Part shown: positions 13,368 through 19,685 of the stretch, in pieces
How the letters are laid out: each line of letters begins with the position of its first letter
Position numbering within the stretch: the first letter of the stretch is position 1
From: a virus
Length of the DNA stretch: 24,319 bases
IMG/VR virus record: IMGVR_UViG_3300032050_006276
Location: 1-24,319 of that record
Strand: one strand, 5' to 3'
Notes under the pieces: model-generated
The model's input: the letters and a program-made list of their open reading frames with translations, nothing else
What the model was told of the DNA's origin: nothing
The model's database searches: none
Translations under genes and position numbers: made by a program

Positions 13368-13559
13368 CTACCTACGGAAATATTGTAGCACTTCTACCTT
13401 TTGGGTGTCAATACCTCCCCGCCGATTAGTTGTCAATACCTCGTCTAATGAACGTTGGATTATGTCGGCTCTCATAGTCTGCCCAAGTTCCTCGGGAATC
13501 TGGACTGTCAGCCTCAAATCCACGACTAGGGTTATAGTTGGGTAGTTCCTCATAGTCAC
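13368..13559 (-). CDS. hypothetical protein overlapping its upstream neighbour
   Basis: A 63-residue ORF (GTG 13559 after GAGGTGCTGA, or ATG 13553) reading TITLVVDLRLTVQIPEELGQ and RADIIQRSLDEVL, a convincing beta-then-helix pattern. It shares 134 nt in another frame with the gene ending at 13426. Both frames look protein-like; either this is a genuine long overlap or one gene is shorter than drawn. Confidence 0.5.
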   Translation of the reverse strand: MTMRNYPTITLVVDLRLTVQIPEELGQTMRADIIQRSLDEVLTTNRRGGIDTQKVEVLQYFRR

Positions 13560-13785
13560 TCAGCACCTCATGTACGATACGGGAAGCCATGTCCCCTGTG
13601 ATGGGATCACCAATGCCATAGCGGTAGTCAATCTCGTTTAGCATAAACCATCCCACCGCAACGCGGTGAAGCATGGATGCAGGAATAGCACCGTCACTCT
13701 TTACCAGATTGGCAAAGTGATACGGGTTCATGAGTCGGTTATACGATGCTTCGATAAATGCCTTGGCTGCTTTCTGCTCTACCAT
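13426..13785 (-). CDS. hypothetical protein
   Basis: A 119-residue protein: helical N-terminal part (KAAKAFIEASYNRLMNPYHF, VAVGWFMLNEIDYRYG, ASRIVHEVLSDYEELP) and a polar C-terminal third that overlaps the next ORF. ATG 13785 follows GAGAGGATATC. A normal TTGCAA-N17-TATAAT promoter lies 27 nt upstream. No family recognised. Confidence 0.65.
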   Translation of the reverse strand: MVEQKAAKAFIEASYNRLMNPYHFANLVKSDGAIPASMLHRVAVGWFMLNEIDYRYGIGDPITGDMASRIVHEVLSDYEELPNYNPSRGFEADSPDSRGTWADYESRHNPTFIRRGIDN

Positions 13786-13811
13786 GATATCCTCTCGTTG
13801 GGGGAACCTAC

Positions 13812-13840
13812 ATTATACGCGAACGTCTGACTCCTTGCAA
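13812..13840 (-). promoter_or_regulatory. sigma70-type promoter
   Basis: TTGCAA - 17 nt - TATAAT on the minus strand, overlapping the end of the 120-residue gene. A GTCAGAC box sits in the spacer 7 nt from TATAAT, so it resembles a hybrid with the PafBC-like set. Confidence 0.6.
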
Positions 13841-14175
13841 GAGGTAACAGACGATGGAGCCTTGATACCTCCTGGGCAATTGCAATACATCATATGCTTG
13901 GAGCAATCGAAACACATAACAAATTCGATAATGTAGCCTTCTTTACTCCGCCCCCGCAGTTTCTTAGGCTTGCGAACAGCAACCTCTGGAGGAAGGTGGG
14001 GGATAACAATGGATGGTTCTACCTCTGGTAGACCATCATCACGCTTACCTGTACGTCCTTCTAGTTTCCCGCCCTCCTCTTGATAATCCTTTAGAGCAGT
14101 CATCATCTCAGCAGTGAAACGTCCACGCTCCCCAACTGTGAATCCCAAACTACGCAAATACTCACGCTTATCCAC
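13813..14175 (-). CDS. Lsr2-tail-like / zinc-knuckle hypothetical protein
   Basis: The 120-residue protein starts DKREYLRSLGFTVGERGRFT, which resembles the small DNA-binding tail of Lsr2 and E3-binding-like domains (R-x-W/Y..G..V..RGR), followed by a basic linker and a Cys cluster (MCFDCSKHMMYCNCPGG) likely to bind zinc. GTG 14175 follows GGAGATGCTAG and overlaps the gene before. DNA binding is inferred. Confidence 0.6.
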   Translation of the reverse strand: MDKREYLRSLGFTVGERGRFTAEMMTALKDYQEEGGKLEGRTGKRDDGLPEVEPSIVIPHLPPEVAVRKPKKLRGRSKEGYIIEFVMCFDCSKHMMYCNCPGGIKAPSSVTSCKESDVRV

Positions 14176-14386
14176 CTAGCATCTCCTCCAATTGTGAATC
14201 CAATTCCCACTCTGCCTGTGTGTGAAAGCGAATAGGATGATATGCCAAACTAAGAACACGGGCAATCTCTAGCATTGGTTCCTTATCCCATGTCCCAAGA
14301 TAGATCTGTTCCTCATCCACCCTGCCCTCCCAGAATATACCTGAGGGGCCACCGTCAATCTCATAGAAATGAATGGTGCTAGACAT
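14168..14386 (-). CDS. hypothetical protein
   Basis: From ATG 14386 (after AAGGAGCATGAGA) the product is 72 residues: MSSTIHFYEIDGGPSGIFWE, then IYLGTWDKEPMLEIARVL and an acidic end. Longer readings run into the neighbouring gene and are not supported. No family recognised. Confidence 0.62.
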   Translation of the reverse strand: MSSTIHFYEIDGGPSGIFWEGRVDEEQIYLGTWDKEPMLEIARVLSLAYHPIRFHTQAEWELDSQLEEMLGG

Positions 14387-14624
14387 TCTCATGCTCCTTG
14401 GGAATAGGAATGATATCAACAAGCGAGTATAGCGTGTTGCGGAGGGTATCGTCAAGTGCCGACTCCTCTGGCATATCATCCCCAGGCCAGAACCAACCAT
14501 AGCCAGTCTCATCAGCCATCTTTCCATCGAACACATGCCCATCAGAAAAGTACGCCTCTACGTCATACTCCATAGACCACTTCTTACGATCTGTGTCATA
14601 GAAAACTACATAGTGAAACTGCAT
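14379..14624 (-). CDS. hypothetical protein
   Basis: An 81-residue acidic, aromatic protein (MQFHYVVFYDTDRKKWSMEY, TGYGWFWPGDDMPEESALDD). ATG 14624 overlaps the previous stop (TAATG). No family recognised. Confidence 0.62.
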   Translation of the reverse strand: MQFHYVVFYDTDRKKWSMEYDVEAYFSDGHVFDGKMADETGYGWFWPGDDMPEESALDDTLRNTLYSLVDIIPIPKEHENV

Positions 14625-14722
14625 TAGATTCCCTCCACCCTACATGTCTCACAGATTCCCTTGTTTAGTTCTAGAATGTAAGACTCTTCATATGAATAAC
14701 AGTCTGAACAGTTATCGAACAT
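14624..14722 (-). CDS. zinc-knuckle micro-protein
   Basis: A 32-residue ORF, MFDNCSDCYSYEES.. ..KGICETCRVEGI: two CxxC pairs about 18 residues apart form a complete zinc ribbon. TGATG and TAATG junctions couple it to its neighbours. Confidence 0.62.
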   Translation of the reverse strand: MFDNCSDCYSYEESYILELNKGICETCRVEGI

Positions 14723-14859
14723 CACGCCCCCTGCATCCTACTATAAATATTGCACACCATTCCATAAGTTAGACAATCAACACAATCACACTCAGAATAG
14801 TCGGGGGTATGCCAAGCAGTACGCTCCATATAATCTAGCAAGTCATCTACTGTATGCAT
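14722..14859 (-). CDS. small Cys-rich hypothetical protein
   Basis: A 45-residue ORF (MHTVDDLLDYMERTAWHTPD, then CDCVDCLTYGMVC) with four closely spaced Cys residues. Start overlaps the stop before it (TAATG). Confidence 0.6.
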   Translation of the reverse strand: MHTVDDLLDYMERTAWHTPDYSECDCVDCLTYGMVCNIYSRMQGA

Positions 14860-14996
14860 TAGACTTCCTCCCCATAGAACGAAACAATCTGATAGCGAAA
14901 CCCATAGTCCTCGTCATGCATAAGACGCTCAGACATTACCCGCTCGGCATCCTCTAGACTATCTGCATCTATCCTGACAGAATAGTTATAGATCAT
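14859..14996 (-). CDS. small hypothetical protein
   Basis: A 45-residue ORF (MIYNYSVRIDADSLEDAERV, ending QIVSFYGEEV) with the beta-alpha-beta pattern of a ferredoxin-like half domain. It begins 2 nt after the stop of the micro-ORF at 14999. Confidence 0.58.
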   Translation of the reverse strand: MIYNYSVRIDADSLEDAERVMSERLMHDEDYGFRYQIVSFYGEEV

Positions 14997-14998
14997 TG

Positions 14999-15076
14999 CT
15001 ACTCCTCAAAGACAATAGAGGTAAACTTACCATCACTAGTAAACTCACCAGTCTCTACATCAAGCCAGATAGCCAT
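14999..15076 (-). CDS. micro-protein
   Basis: A 25-residue ORF, MAIWLDVETGEFTSDG, then KFTSIVFEE. The TAATG junction upstream and the close junction downstream make it part of a gapless operon, which is the main support. Confidence 0.45.
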   Translation of the reverse strand: MAIWLDVETGEFTSDGKFTSIVFEE

Positions 15077-15432
15077 TACTCGTTCTCCCAAAAAGATAGT
15101 TGGCCTGCATACTCCTTGCTCTCAGCATACTGCAACTCAGGGTCCTCGTCAATGAATTCTGGTTCACAGTCCCACCACAATGCTTCCCAAAGCCGCAACT
15201 CATCCAACATACCGCGAGCGGTGATCTCTGCACCGTTAGGAAGAATAAGTGTACGATCTAGAACATCATAGTCTGCGATATCTTGGTCGATGATATTACC
15301 ATCCTTATCCATGATCTGCCAGGGCATAGCATCTTCCACAATCTGATCGAAGAATGTCTGACACGCAATCTGAATGTCAGCAGGAATCGGCGGGTAGAAG
15401 TTAGCGGTCAAGTGCATAGTGATATTAGGCAT
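15076..15432 (-). CDS. hypothetical protein
   Basis: A 118-residue acidic protein: MPNITMHLTANFYPPIPADI, then IMDKDGNIIDQDIADYDVLD, then a Trp-rich C-terminus (RLWEALWWDCEPEF). GGAGGAATTGG precedes the ATG. It overlaps the gene before by 8 nt. No family recognised. Confidence 0.62.
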   Translation of the reverse strand: MPNITMHLTANFYPPIPADIQIACQTFFDQIVEDAMPWQIMDKDGNIIDQDIADYDVLDRTLILPNGAEITARGMLDELRLWEALWWDCEPEFIDEDPELQYAESKEYAGQLSFWENE

Positions 15433-15721
15433 CCAATTCCTCCAGAATTAGACATTGGTCATCTACGGTGTAGTAAAGACCATTGGGCAGTTTGCTATTG
15501 AGAAAGTCTAGTGCATCATCATAGGTCCAGTCAAGGGACTCCAGAACCTCATACAATGTTTCTTCACTTAGCCAATCATTGCGGTAGTCCTCTATGTCCT
15601 TCTTGTATCTCTCCTCGTCAATCTCAAAGCCAGCATCTACCGCCAAGTCGATGACGGCGGTGGTGAAGTCAATAGACGACATATGACTTCCGTCAATAAC
15701 ACAACCAGTACCAGGAAACAT
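15425..15721 (-). CDS. hypothetical acidic protein
   Basis: From ATG 15721 (GGAGGAGGTCTG-ATG, TGATG overlap) the product is 98 residues: MFPGTGCVIDGSHMSSIDFT, helical acidic middle (DEERYKKDIEDYRNDWLSEE), ending DDQCLILEELDA. ATG 15682 is an alternative start. No family recognised. Confidence 0.6.
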   Translation of the reverse strand: MFPGTGCVIDGSHMSSIDFTTAVIDLAVDAGFEIDEERYKKDIEDYRNDWLSEETLYEVLESLDWTYDDALDFLNSKLPNGLYYTVDDQCLILEELDA

Positions 15722-15903
15722 CAGACCTCCTCCACCTGAGCGGCTTTCCAATAATCATGCAGATAATCAGTAGAGATAAGCAACATATCTAGCAACTCGC
15801 CAAGTTGCTCCTTGATCTCGTCCATATCATCAAGGTCAAAGAAGTCGCTATCAAACTCCTGCTCTATAACAAGCGGGAGGGTAATGCGGAAAGTCTTAGT
15901 CAT
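15721..15903 (-). CDS. small acidic hypothetical protein
   Basis: From ATG 15903 (after GGAGGCTGACA) the product is 60 residues: TKTFRITLPLVIEQEFDSDF, then an acidic helix (DEIKEQLGELLDMLL). It resembles the next gene upstream in layout (a beta strand, then acidic helix), so the two may be distant duplicates. Confidence 0.6.
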   Translation of the reverse strand: MTKTFRITLPLVIEQEFDSDFFDLDDMDEIKEQLGELLDMLLISTDYLHDYWKAAQVEEV

Positions 15904-16123
15904 TGTCAGCCTCCACACCCTCAAATCGAAGGATAACCGAAAGGTTATCCATGATGTAGTTTAGCACCTCATGGTCGGCAAAAGAAGCATAGTCCTGACC
16001 CATCTGCACAAGTTCCTCGGGGGTCATGTCAGGGTCCTCATATACCTCATACTCAAACTCAAACTCTAAGAATGATGAATCAAGTTCGTTGATGATCTCG
16101 CCAGTAAAGTGAAAGGTTGCCAT
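15896..16123 (-). CDS. small acidic hypothetical protein
   Basis: From ATG 16123 (after TTGGAGTTAGAC) the product is 75 residues: MATFHFTGEIINELDSSFLE, acidic middle (YEVYEDPDMTPEELVQMG), and a C-terminal strand VILRFEGVEADND. The longer frame to 16168 runs into the preceding gene and is rejected. Confidence 0.6.
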   Translation of the reverse strand: MATFHFTGEIINELDSSFLEFEFEYEVYEDPDMTPEELVQMGQDYASFADHEVLNYIMDNLSVILRFEGVEADND

Positions 16124-16125
16124 GT

Positions 16126-16296
16126 CTAACTCCAATCGTTGGGTCGGAAGCCACCCTGAGATAGCCACTCATCAAGACCATGAAAGAGGTCTACAACCTC
16201 ATCCATAGCCGCATCTGCATCAACCTCCAGAGTACCCCACTCCTCCCATTGGGTCAAGATTTCGCGGAGGCGGGATAGTGCAATATTCGGGTCCAT
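16126..16296 (-). CDS. small conserved-type actinophage protein
   Basis: A 56-residue ORF, MDPNIALSRLREILTQWEEW, then VDLFHGLDEWLSQGGFRP and NDWS. The LDEWLS.GG..P..W ending is common in actinophage mini-proteins. Strong AAAGGAGAAGAA ribosome site. It is the first gene of the leftward operon that runs down to 13813. Confidence 0.68.
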   Translation of the reverse strand: MDPNIALSRLREILTQWEEWGTLEVDADAAMDEVVDLFHGLDEWLSQGGFRPNDWS

Positions 16297-16320
16297 TTCT
16301 TCTCCTTTCTAGGTATATCA

Positions 16321-16349
16321 AGTAAACCGTAGTATGGAGCATAAGTCAA
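16321..16349 (-). promoter_or_regulatory. weak sigma70-like promoter
   Basis: TTGACT - 17 nt - TTTACT on the minus strand, 25 nt before ATG 16296. It does not fit the PafBC-like pattern of the neighbouring units. Low certainty. Confidence 0.35.
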
Positions 16350-16395
16350 TGGGGAAATTTCAGGAAATTCTGGGGATTTTTCTTAATGTTCGTAA

Positions 16396-16444
16396 TTGAC
16401 ATTTTGATAAAGTCGGGCTGCCCCGATTTTCCAGATTTGTCAAG
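16396..16444 (-). terminator. TTGACAA-bounded terminator module M2
   Basis: CTTGACAA (minus strand) begins directly after the tRNA-Trp-like gene. The hairpin TCGGG / CCCGA is followed by CTTTATCAAAATGTCAA and then TTACGAA. It probably ends the tRNA transcript. Confidence 0.65.
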
Positions 16445-16512
16445 CGCCACCCCAAGGAATCGAACCCTGCGCGACAAGGGTTGGAATCTCGTCTGCGCCC
16501 AGCGCGGGTGAC
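16445..16512 (-). tRNA. tRNA-Trp(CCA)-like, short D arm
   Basis: On the minus strand the acceptor arms GTCACCC / GGGTGGC pair over 7 bp, the T arm CAGGG-TTCGATT-CCTTG is complete, and the anticodon loop TTCCAAC gives CCA with T33 and A37. Total length is only 68 nt because the D region is about 5 nt short, and the top anticodon-stem pair is A-C. CCA is not encoded. It may be a reduced but working tRNA or a decaying one. Confidence 0.6.
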
Positions 16513-16517
16513 TTGCA

Positions 16518-16543
16518 GGCAGTTTTACATCATGCCCAGGATG
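16518..16543 (-). repeat. tRNA leader repeat, copy 1
   Basis: A 26-nt element containing CATCCTGGGCATGATG and ending AAACTGCC, 5 nt before the tRNA-Trp-like gene. 24 of 26 bases match the copy before tRNA-Leu (19106-19131). It contains a GGCA / TGCC mini-stem. Confidence 0.65.
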
Positions 16544-16570
16544 TGTGGGGGATATCCCCATCTAAAGGTG

Positions 16571-17569
16571 TTACTTTACTCCCGCGACGGCCTTGACAGC
16601 CGCGAGAATCTTACCCTTCTCTGCATTGGTGACAGGATCGAAACCGCTAGCAGCAGCAAGGACATTCTCCGCACCGCGCTCGCCACGACCCTTGCGGAAC
16701 CAGTCAAGGCGCTCCGTGAGAGCATTGAACGCACCCCAGGCGGTGCCTGAGATCATGTTCGTGGTGTCAGAGCCATAGATCTCCTCCAGAAGATCGACCT
16801 TAGTCTCCCACTTCTTGACAGCACCCTTGGCATCCTTGTCGGGACGAGGGTAGATAGCCTCAACAATCTTGTCGAACTTAGCCTTGGTGATTTCAGTAGC
16901 GATAAGTGCCTGAGCCTCCTTGTCGAACTGGTCAAGGTAGGAGTTGGCGAGTGACAGAGCCTCGCGTGCAGCAGCAACCTTGCCACCCACGGTCTGCGTG
17001 TGGCGAATCTTGAAGGACTGCTTGACGCCAGACAGAGCCATGTTGAGAGTGTTCTGGCACACAACGCGGACGGGAGTGATGGAAGCCTGCACAGCAGTCG
17101 AACCATCGTGCGAGGTATGAACCAGAAGGTAGGACTTCACAACATCCGACACACCGCTAGGATCAAGGACAGTCTCACGCTCCAGCGCGAGGGAACCGAA
17201 CACTACGCGACCCTGCTTGATAGAACCAGCAGTCTCCCAGCGACCACCGTCAAGCAGCGCGTCACCAAAGTAGAACAACTCCTCGTTCTGAAGGACACGG
17301 TAACGCTCGCCCACGGTAGAGAGAACGTCAGTACCCTGACCAAACGGATTGTCGCGGAGGACCATGTAGGAAGGGCTGATGACATTGTAGTCAGCAGGAT
17401 ACGGAACGGCCTCAAGGCGAACGTTCCAACGTGAAAGATAGGCAGCGTCCAGCATCTCCTGCGTGGACTTCTCCTCCGTGAAGACAGTGCCAAGACCATG
17501 CCAAGCGGGTTCGCGGAAAGAAGCGAAAGCCTGCTCGCCGTTCTGACCAATCTCAACTGCGTGTGCCAT
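16571..17569 (-). CDS. DUF932 phage/plasmid-like protein (TIGR03299-type)
   Basis: The 332-residue protein has the family features in order: MAHAVEIGQNGEQAFASFRE and PAWHGLGTVF at the start, ISPSYMVLRDNPFGQGTDVL, VGERYRVLQNEELF, VVKSYLLVHTSHDGSTAVQA, ITPVRVVCQNTLNMAL, and a C-terminal DTTNMISGTAWGAFNALTER. DUF932 proteins are common in phages and plasmids; function is unsettled. It starts after AAGGAGAAACAC and has promoter P2. Its GC content is visibly higher than that of most neighbours, which suggests separate acquisition or high expression. Confidence 0.9.
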   Translation of the reverse strand: MAHAVEIGQNGEQAFASFREPAWHGLGTVFTEEKSTQEMLDAAYLSRWNVRLEAVPYPADYNVISPSYMVLRDNPFGQGTDVLSTVGERYRVLQNEELFYFGDALLDGGRWETAGSIKQGRVVFGSLALERETVLDPSGVSDVVKSYLLVHTSHDGSTAVQASITPVRVVCQNTLNMALSGVKQSFKIRHTQTVGGKVAAAREALSLANSYLDQFDKEAQALIATEITKAKFDKIVEAIYPRPDKDAKGAVKKWETKVDLLEEIYGSDTTNMISGTAWGAFNALTERLDWFRKGRGERGAENVLAAASGFDPVTNAEKGKILAAVKAVAGVK

Positions 17570-17603
17570 GTGTTTCTCCTTAGTCGATTGAACTTATAGA
17601 AGA

Positions 17604-17626
17604 ACTATACACCCTAGGTCTGACAG
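17604..17626 (-). promoter_or_regulatory. PafBC/RecA-NDp-like promoter P2
   Basis: CTGTCAGAC - N8 - TATAGT, 34 nt before the DUF932 start. Confidence 0.7.
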
Positions 17627-17675
17627 TGGCAAGAATATTTCTAAAAAATCTGGGGGAAATTTCTTTCCGTCGTAA

Positions 17676-17765
17676 CTTGACAAATCAAGTTTCGCGGGGC
17701 GGCCCGGAAGTGGTGAGGGAGGGGATTTACCGACCCCCTCCCCCTCTCATCCTATTGGCGGTAAC
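17676..17765 (-). terminator. terminator module M3 with GC-rich hairpin
   Basis: On the minus strand a G-rich / C-rich hairpin (GAGGGGGAGGGG with CCCCTCCCTC, 17718-17749) is followed by GGGCCGCCCC and by AACTTGA-TT-TGTCAAGTT, then TTACGACG. It sits after the tRNA-Glu and structured RNA region and before promoter P2. Confidence 0.55.
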
Positions 17766-17790
17766 CTCTGATGAGTTGCTTGCCTAGTGA

Positions 17791-17855
17791 CCTTGAATCT
17801 CGGCCCTATAAATTTCAGGAGCGACCTGATGAAGATATAGGTGCATTGTCCAAGG
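17791..17855 (-). ncRNA. candidate structured RNA with three nested stems
   Basis: Three nested complementary pairs: CCTTG/CAAGG (17791-17795 with 17851-17855), CCTATA/TATAGG (17805-17810 with 17836-17841) and TCAGG/CCTGA (17815-17819 with 17825-17829, 5-nt loop). It begins 15 nt after tRNA-Glu and precedes module M3. No ORF fits. It could be a processed small RNA or part of the tRNA trailer. Confidence 0.4.
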
Positions 17856-17869
17856 TGCTATAACTAGCG

Positions 17870-17942
17870 TACCCCCAACGGGATTCGAACCCGTGCCGCT
17901 GCCTTGAAAGGGCAGTATCCTAGGCCACTAGATGATGGGGGC
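17870..17942 (-). tRNA. tRNA-Glu(UUC)
   Basis: On the minus strand GCCCCCA pairs with TGGGGGT, D arm with TAGTGGCCTAGGA, anticodon stem CTGCC/GGCAG around loop CTTTCAA (anticodon TTC), and T arm ACGGG-TTCGAAT-CCCGT. 73 nt, discriminator A, no encoded CCA. All arms are regular. Confidence 0.95.
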
Positions 17943-17945
17943 GGG

Positions 17946-18019
17946 TTGGTGAGGTGACTCTGCTATATACGTCAGTAGTTTACAGCCACGCTGTCAAAGA
18001 CTTAGACTGTCCTCACCAA
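17946..18019 (-). repeat. inverted repeat in tRNA-Glu leader
   Basis: TTGGTGAGG (17946-17954) and CCTCACCAA (18011-18019) are perfect 9-bp complements 56 nt apart, with an inner ACAG/CTGT stem. The right arm ends 3 nt before tRNA-Glu. The enclosed region holds TTGACA and TATATA, but at 22-nt spacing. Confidence 0.5.
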
Positions 18020-18029
18020 GTCTATTTAG

Positions 18030-18482
18030 TTAGACTTCCTCTACAGAAATATCCATCTCTTCTTCCATGAAGTCAATCTCCACAGAAGAATTGCTGTAGT
18101 ATCCCTTGCTGATCTCCGCATTCAGTTCATTCTCAAGATCATCAATGTCATAGTCCATGGGGACGGTAACATTGCCAGAGAATCGAACGGTAATCTCTAC
18201 CATGTACTCCCGCTGCAACAGAATATCAAAGTAGCCAGCCAAATCCTCTAGAGTAGCGGAGTCAAAGTCCCATCCGTTATACTTCAGGGCTTCCTCAAAT
18301 GCGTCAATCTGAGCAGCATACTTACGAACCTGCTCGCCAGCATATTCCCAACTCTGAGTCTTCATAGACAACTTATTCTCAAGATCGCGGTACTTGACCT
18401 CCAACTCTTGCATGGTCATAGGATAGGGAGAAGGTGAGGCCAACTCCGCATCGGTAATATCAACAAAACTAGGATCAATCAT
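18030..18482 (-). CDS. hypothetical coiled-coil protein
   Basis: From ATG 18482 (TGATG overlap with the gene before) the product is 150 residues: acidic start, a coiled-coil helix (QELEVKYRDLENKLSMKTQS and on, about 22-70), then a C-terminal beta domain (EITVRFSGNVTVPMDYDIDD, SSVEIDFMEEEMD). The C-terminal part resembles small phage beta proteins; no family named. Confidence 0.65.
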   Translation of the reverse strand: MIDPSFVDITDAELASPSPYPMTMQELEVKYRDLENKLSMKTQSWEYAGEQVRKYAAQIDAFEEALKYNGWDFDSATLEDLAGYFDILLQREYMVEITVRFSGNVTVPMDYDIDDLENELNAEISKGYYSNSSVEIDFMEEEMDISVEEV

Positions 18483-18871
18483 CACACACCCACCATTTCC
18501 TTAGTGTACCTGTGAATAAAGTCCGTTCGTGAGAACTCTACGATCTTATCACCTGGAACATTGCTGCGCCAGTCTGCATCATAGAGCGTTACCGTATCGT
18601 TAGCAAGATCGAACACGGGAATCTTATGCTCGTTATCAGCGAGGGTGTTGATGGTGATACCCCAGCCCAAATCCTGCGAATGGGCATCACCAATCAAATC
18701 AGAGATAATGATGCGGGTAGCGTAGGCATCATCACCAATCCGACCAGCATCCACAACGCGGTCAATAGCCTTAGCAAAACGGGCAAGCATCTGATGCCCT
18801 GCCCAATGTCCATAGACGAAGATGGTGTTGCCGTCAGCCTGCTTGATTCCGAAGTTAGCGCGGTCTCCCAT
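18482..18871 (-). CDS. MGDRANF-type conserved actinophage protein
   Basis: From ATG 18871 (AAAGGGACTCCA-ATG) the product is 129 residues, opening MGDRANFGIKQADGNTIFVY and continuing GHWAGHQMLARFAKAI. This start recurs in phage and actinobacterial hypothetical proteins. The C-terminal half is beta-rich (NEHKIPVFDLANDTVTLYDA). The longer frame to GTG 18910 overlaps promoter P3 and is rejected. Function unknown. Confidence 0.72.
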   Translation of the reverse strand: MGDRANFGIKQADGNTIFVYGHWAGHQMLARFAKAIDRVVDAGRIGDDAYATRIIISDLIGDAHSQDLGWGITINTLADNEHKIPVFDLANDTVTLYDADWRSNVPGDKIVEFSRTDFIHRYTKEMVGV

Positions 18872-18900
18872 TGGAGTCCCTTTCTGTAGTAGGTAGTAGA

Positions 18901-18923
18901 ACTCTATCACATGGGTCTGACAG
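18901..18923 (-). promoter_or_regulatory. PafBC/RecA-NDp-like promoter P3
   Basis: CTGTCAGAC - N8 - TAGAGT, preceded by CTTGACAA. It drives the two-gene unit 18871 to 18030. Confidence 0.7.
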
Positions 18924-19016
18924 TTGTCAAGGGGAAGGTGGGCTGACTTCTTTGCGGTTTACACTCCGATGATCAGTCTTCATGCAGCGCCCAATAATGT
19001 GTCCCACTCTTCCTTG

Positions 19017-19099
19017 TACCCCTGATCGGACTTGAACCGATACTCCGTTATGGAACTTGATTTTGAGTCAAGCGTGTCTGCCAATTCCACCACAGGGGC
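19017..19099 (-). tRNA. tRNA-Leu(CAA)
   Basis: On the minus strand GCCCCTG pairs with CAGGGGT, the D arm reads TGGTGGAATTGGCAGACACG, the anticodon stem CTTGA/TCAAG encloses CTCAAAA (anticodon CAA), there is a long class II variable arm (TTCCATAACGGAGT), and the T arm is ATCGG-TTCAAGT-CCGAT. 83 nt, no encoded CCA. Confidence 0.95.
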
Positions 19100-19105
19100 G
19101 TGGTG

Positions 19106-19131
19106 GGCAGTTTGTCATCATGCCCAGGATG
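19106..19131 (-). repeat. tRNA leader repeat, copy 2
   Basis: The second copy of the element that precedes the tRNA-Trp-like gene, 6 nt before tRNA-Leu. Here the stem GGGCA/TGCCC is 5 bp. Confidence 0.65.
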
Positions 19132-19212
19132 GGAATCTACTAACGATCCCCACATATCCAGGTGGGTTAAGCGAGACAGTTTTAGCGAACATGTCTAGGT
19201 TCGACCAACTGG

Positions 19213-19371
19213 TCAGCGACCAGCAGGGACGCCCTTGCGAAGTGTCTCAAGTGCGGGGGTGGAATCAACAAACTTGCCGTTGATTCGGGTGACGATACGG
19301 GTCTGAGTGCCGTATCGGGTGTTCCAAGTCTCAAGGTATGAGAACTTAGGGGTCTTCTGCTTCTTTGCCAT
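19213..19371 (-). CDS. small basic hypothetical protein
   Basis: A 52-residue ORF, MAKKQKTPKFSYLETWNTRY, then TQTRIVTRINGKFVDSTP, ending RKGVPAGR. Strong AGAAGGAGAAACAA ribosome site. The sequence reads like a small beta protein with a basic start. It follows the gene ending at 19387 in the P4 unit. A longer overlapping frame here (19182-19409) lacks a ribosome site and is rejected. Confidence 0.72.
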   Translation of the reverse strand: MAKKQKTPKFSYLETWNTRYGTQTRIVTRINGKFVDSTPALETLRKGVPAGR

Positions 19372-19386
19372 TTGTTTCTCCTTCTA

Positions 19387-19587
19387 CTAGTAAACGGGAA
19401 GTGCATCAACTACGGCAACAATCTTACCATTTGCCGCCTTTGCAATCAAGTCTGCGCGGGTCTGATTATGAATCGTTATATCGAAATGTGTGTCATCATA
19501 CACATCATACTCCACGCCATGCTTGATCGCTTCAAATACCCCCGCGCCCGTAGACGAGCGGGAGGGAGTACGGATTGTAGCAATCAT
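19387..19587 (-). CDS. hypothetical protein
   Basis: A 66-residue protein: MIATIRTPSRSSTGAGVFEA, DVYDDTHFDITIHNQTRADL, then a VAVVDALPVY end. AGAGGGAAC precedes the ATG and promoter P4 lies 26 nt upstream. No family recognised. Confidence 0.65.
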   Translation of the reverse strand: MIATIRTPSRSSTGAGVFEAIKHGVEYDVYDDTHFDITIHNQTRADLIAKAANGKIVAVVDALPVY

Positions 19588-19612
19588 GTTCCCTCTTTTC
19601 TGTTGTAGTACT

Positions 19613-19635
19613 ACTATAGCCTAGGGGACTGACAG
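19613..19635 (-). promoter_or_regulatory. PafBC/RecA-NDp-like promoter P4
   Basis: CTGTCAGTC - N8 - TATAGT before the 66-residue gene. Confidence 0.68.
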
Positions 19636-19685
19636 CCACAAGGATTATTTCCACGAATTCTGGGAAATTTTCTTAATCGTCGTAA

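Noticed and set aside
13255-13377. Leftward frame reading GWCGYQGTPKSFNKAGASEF
   Set aside because: It looks protein-like but has no start codon and runs through promoter P1 into its -10; possibly a gene remnant, not enough support.
16753-17556. Several long ORFs in other frames of the DUF932 gene
   Set aside because: High GC makes open shadow frames; Arg/Ser/Leu-rich products and no ribosome sites.
18936-18992. 18-residue ORF downstream of tRNA-Leu
   Set aside because: No ribosome site or junction with neighbours.
19182-19409. 75-codon leftward ORF
   Set aside because: The 52-residue ORF at 19213-19371 has a strong ribosome site and a natural protein sequence in another frame.
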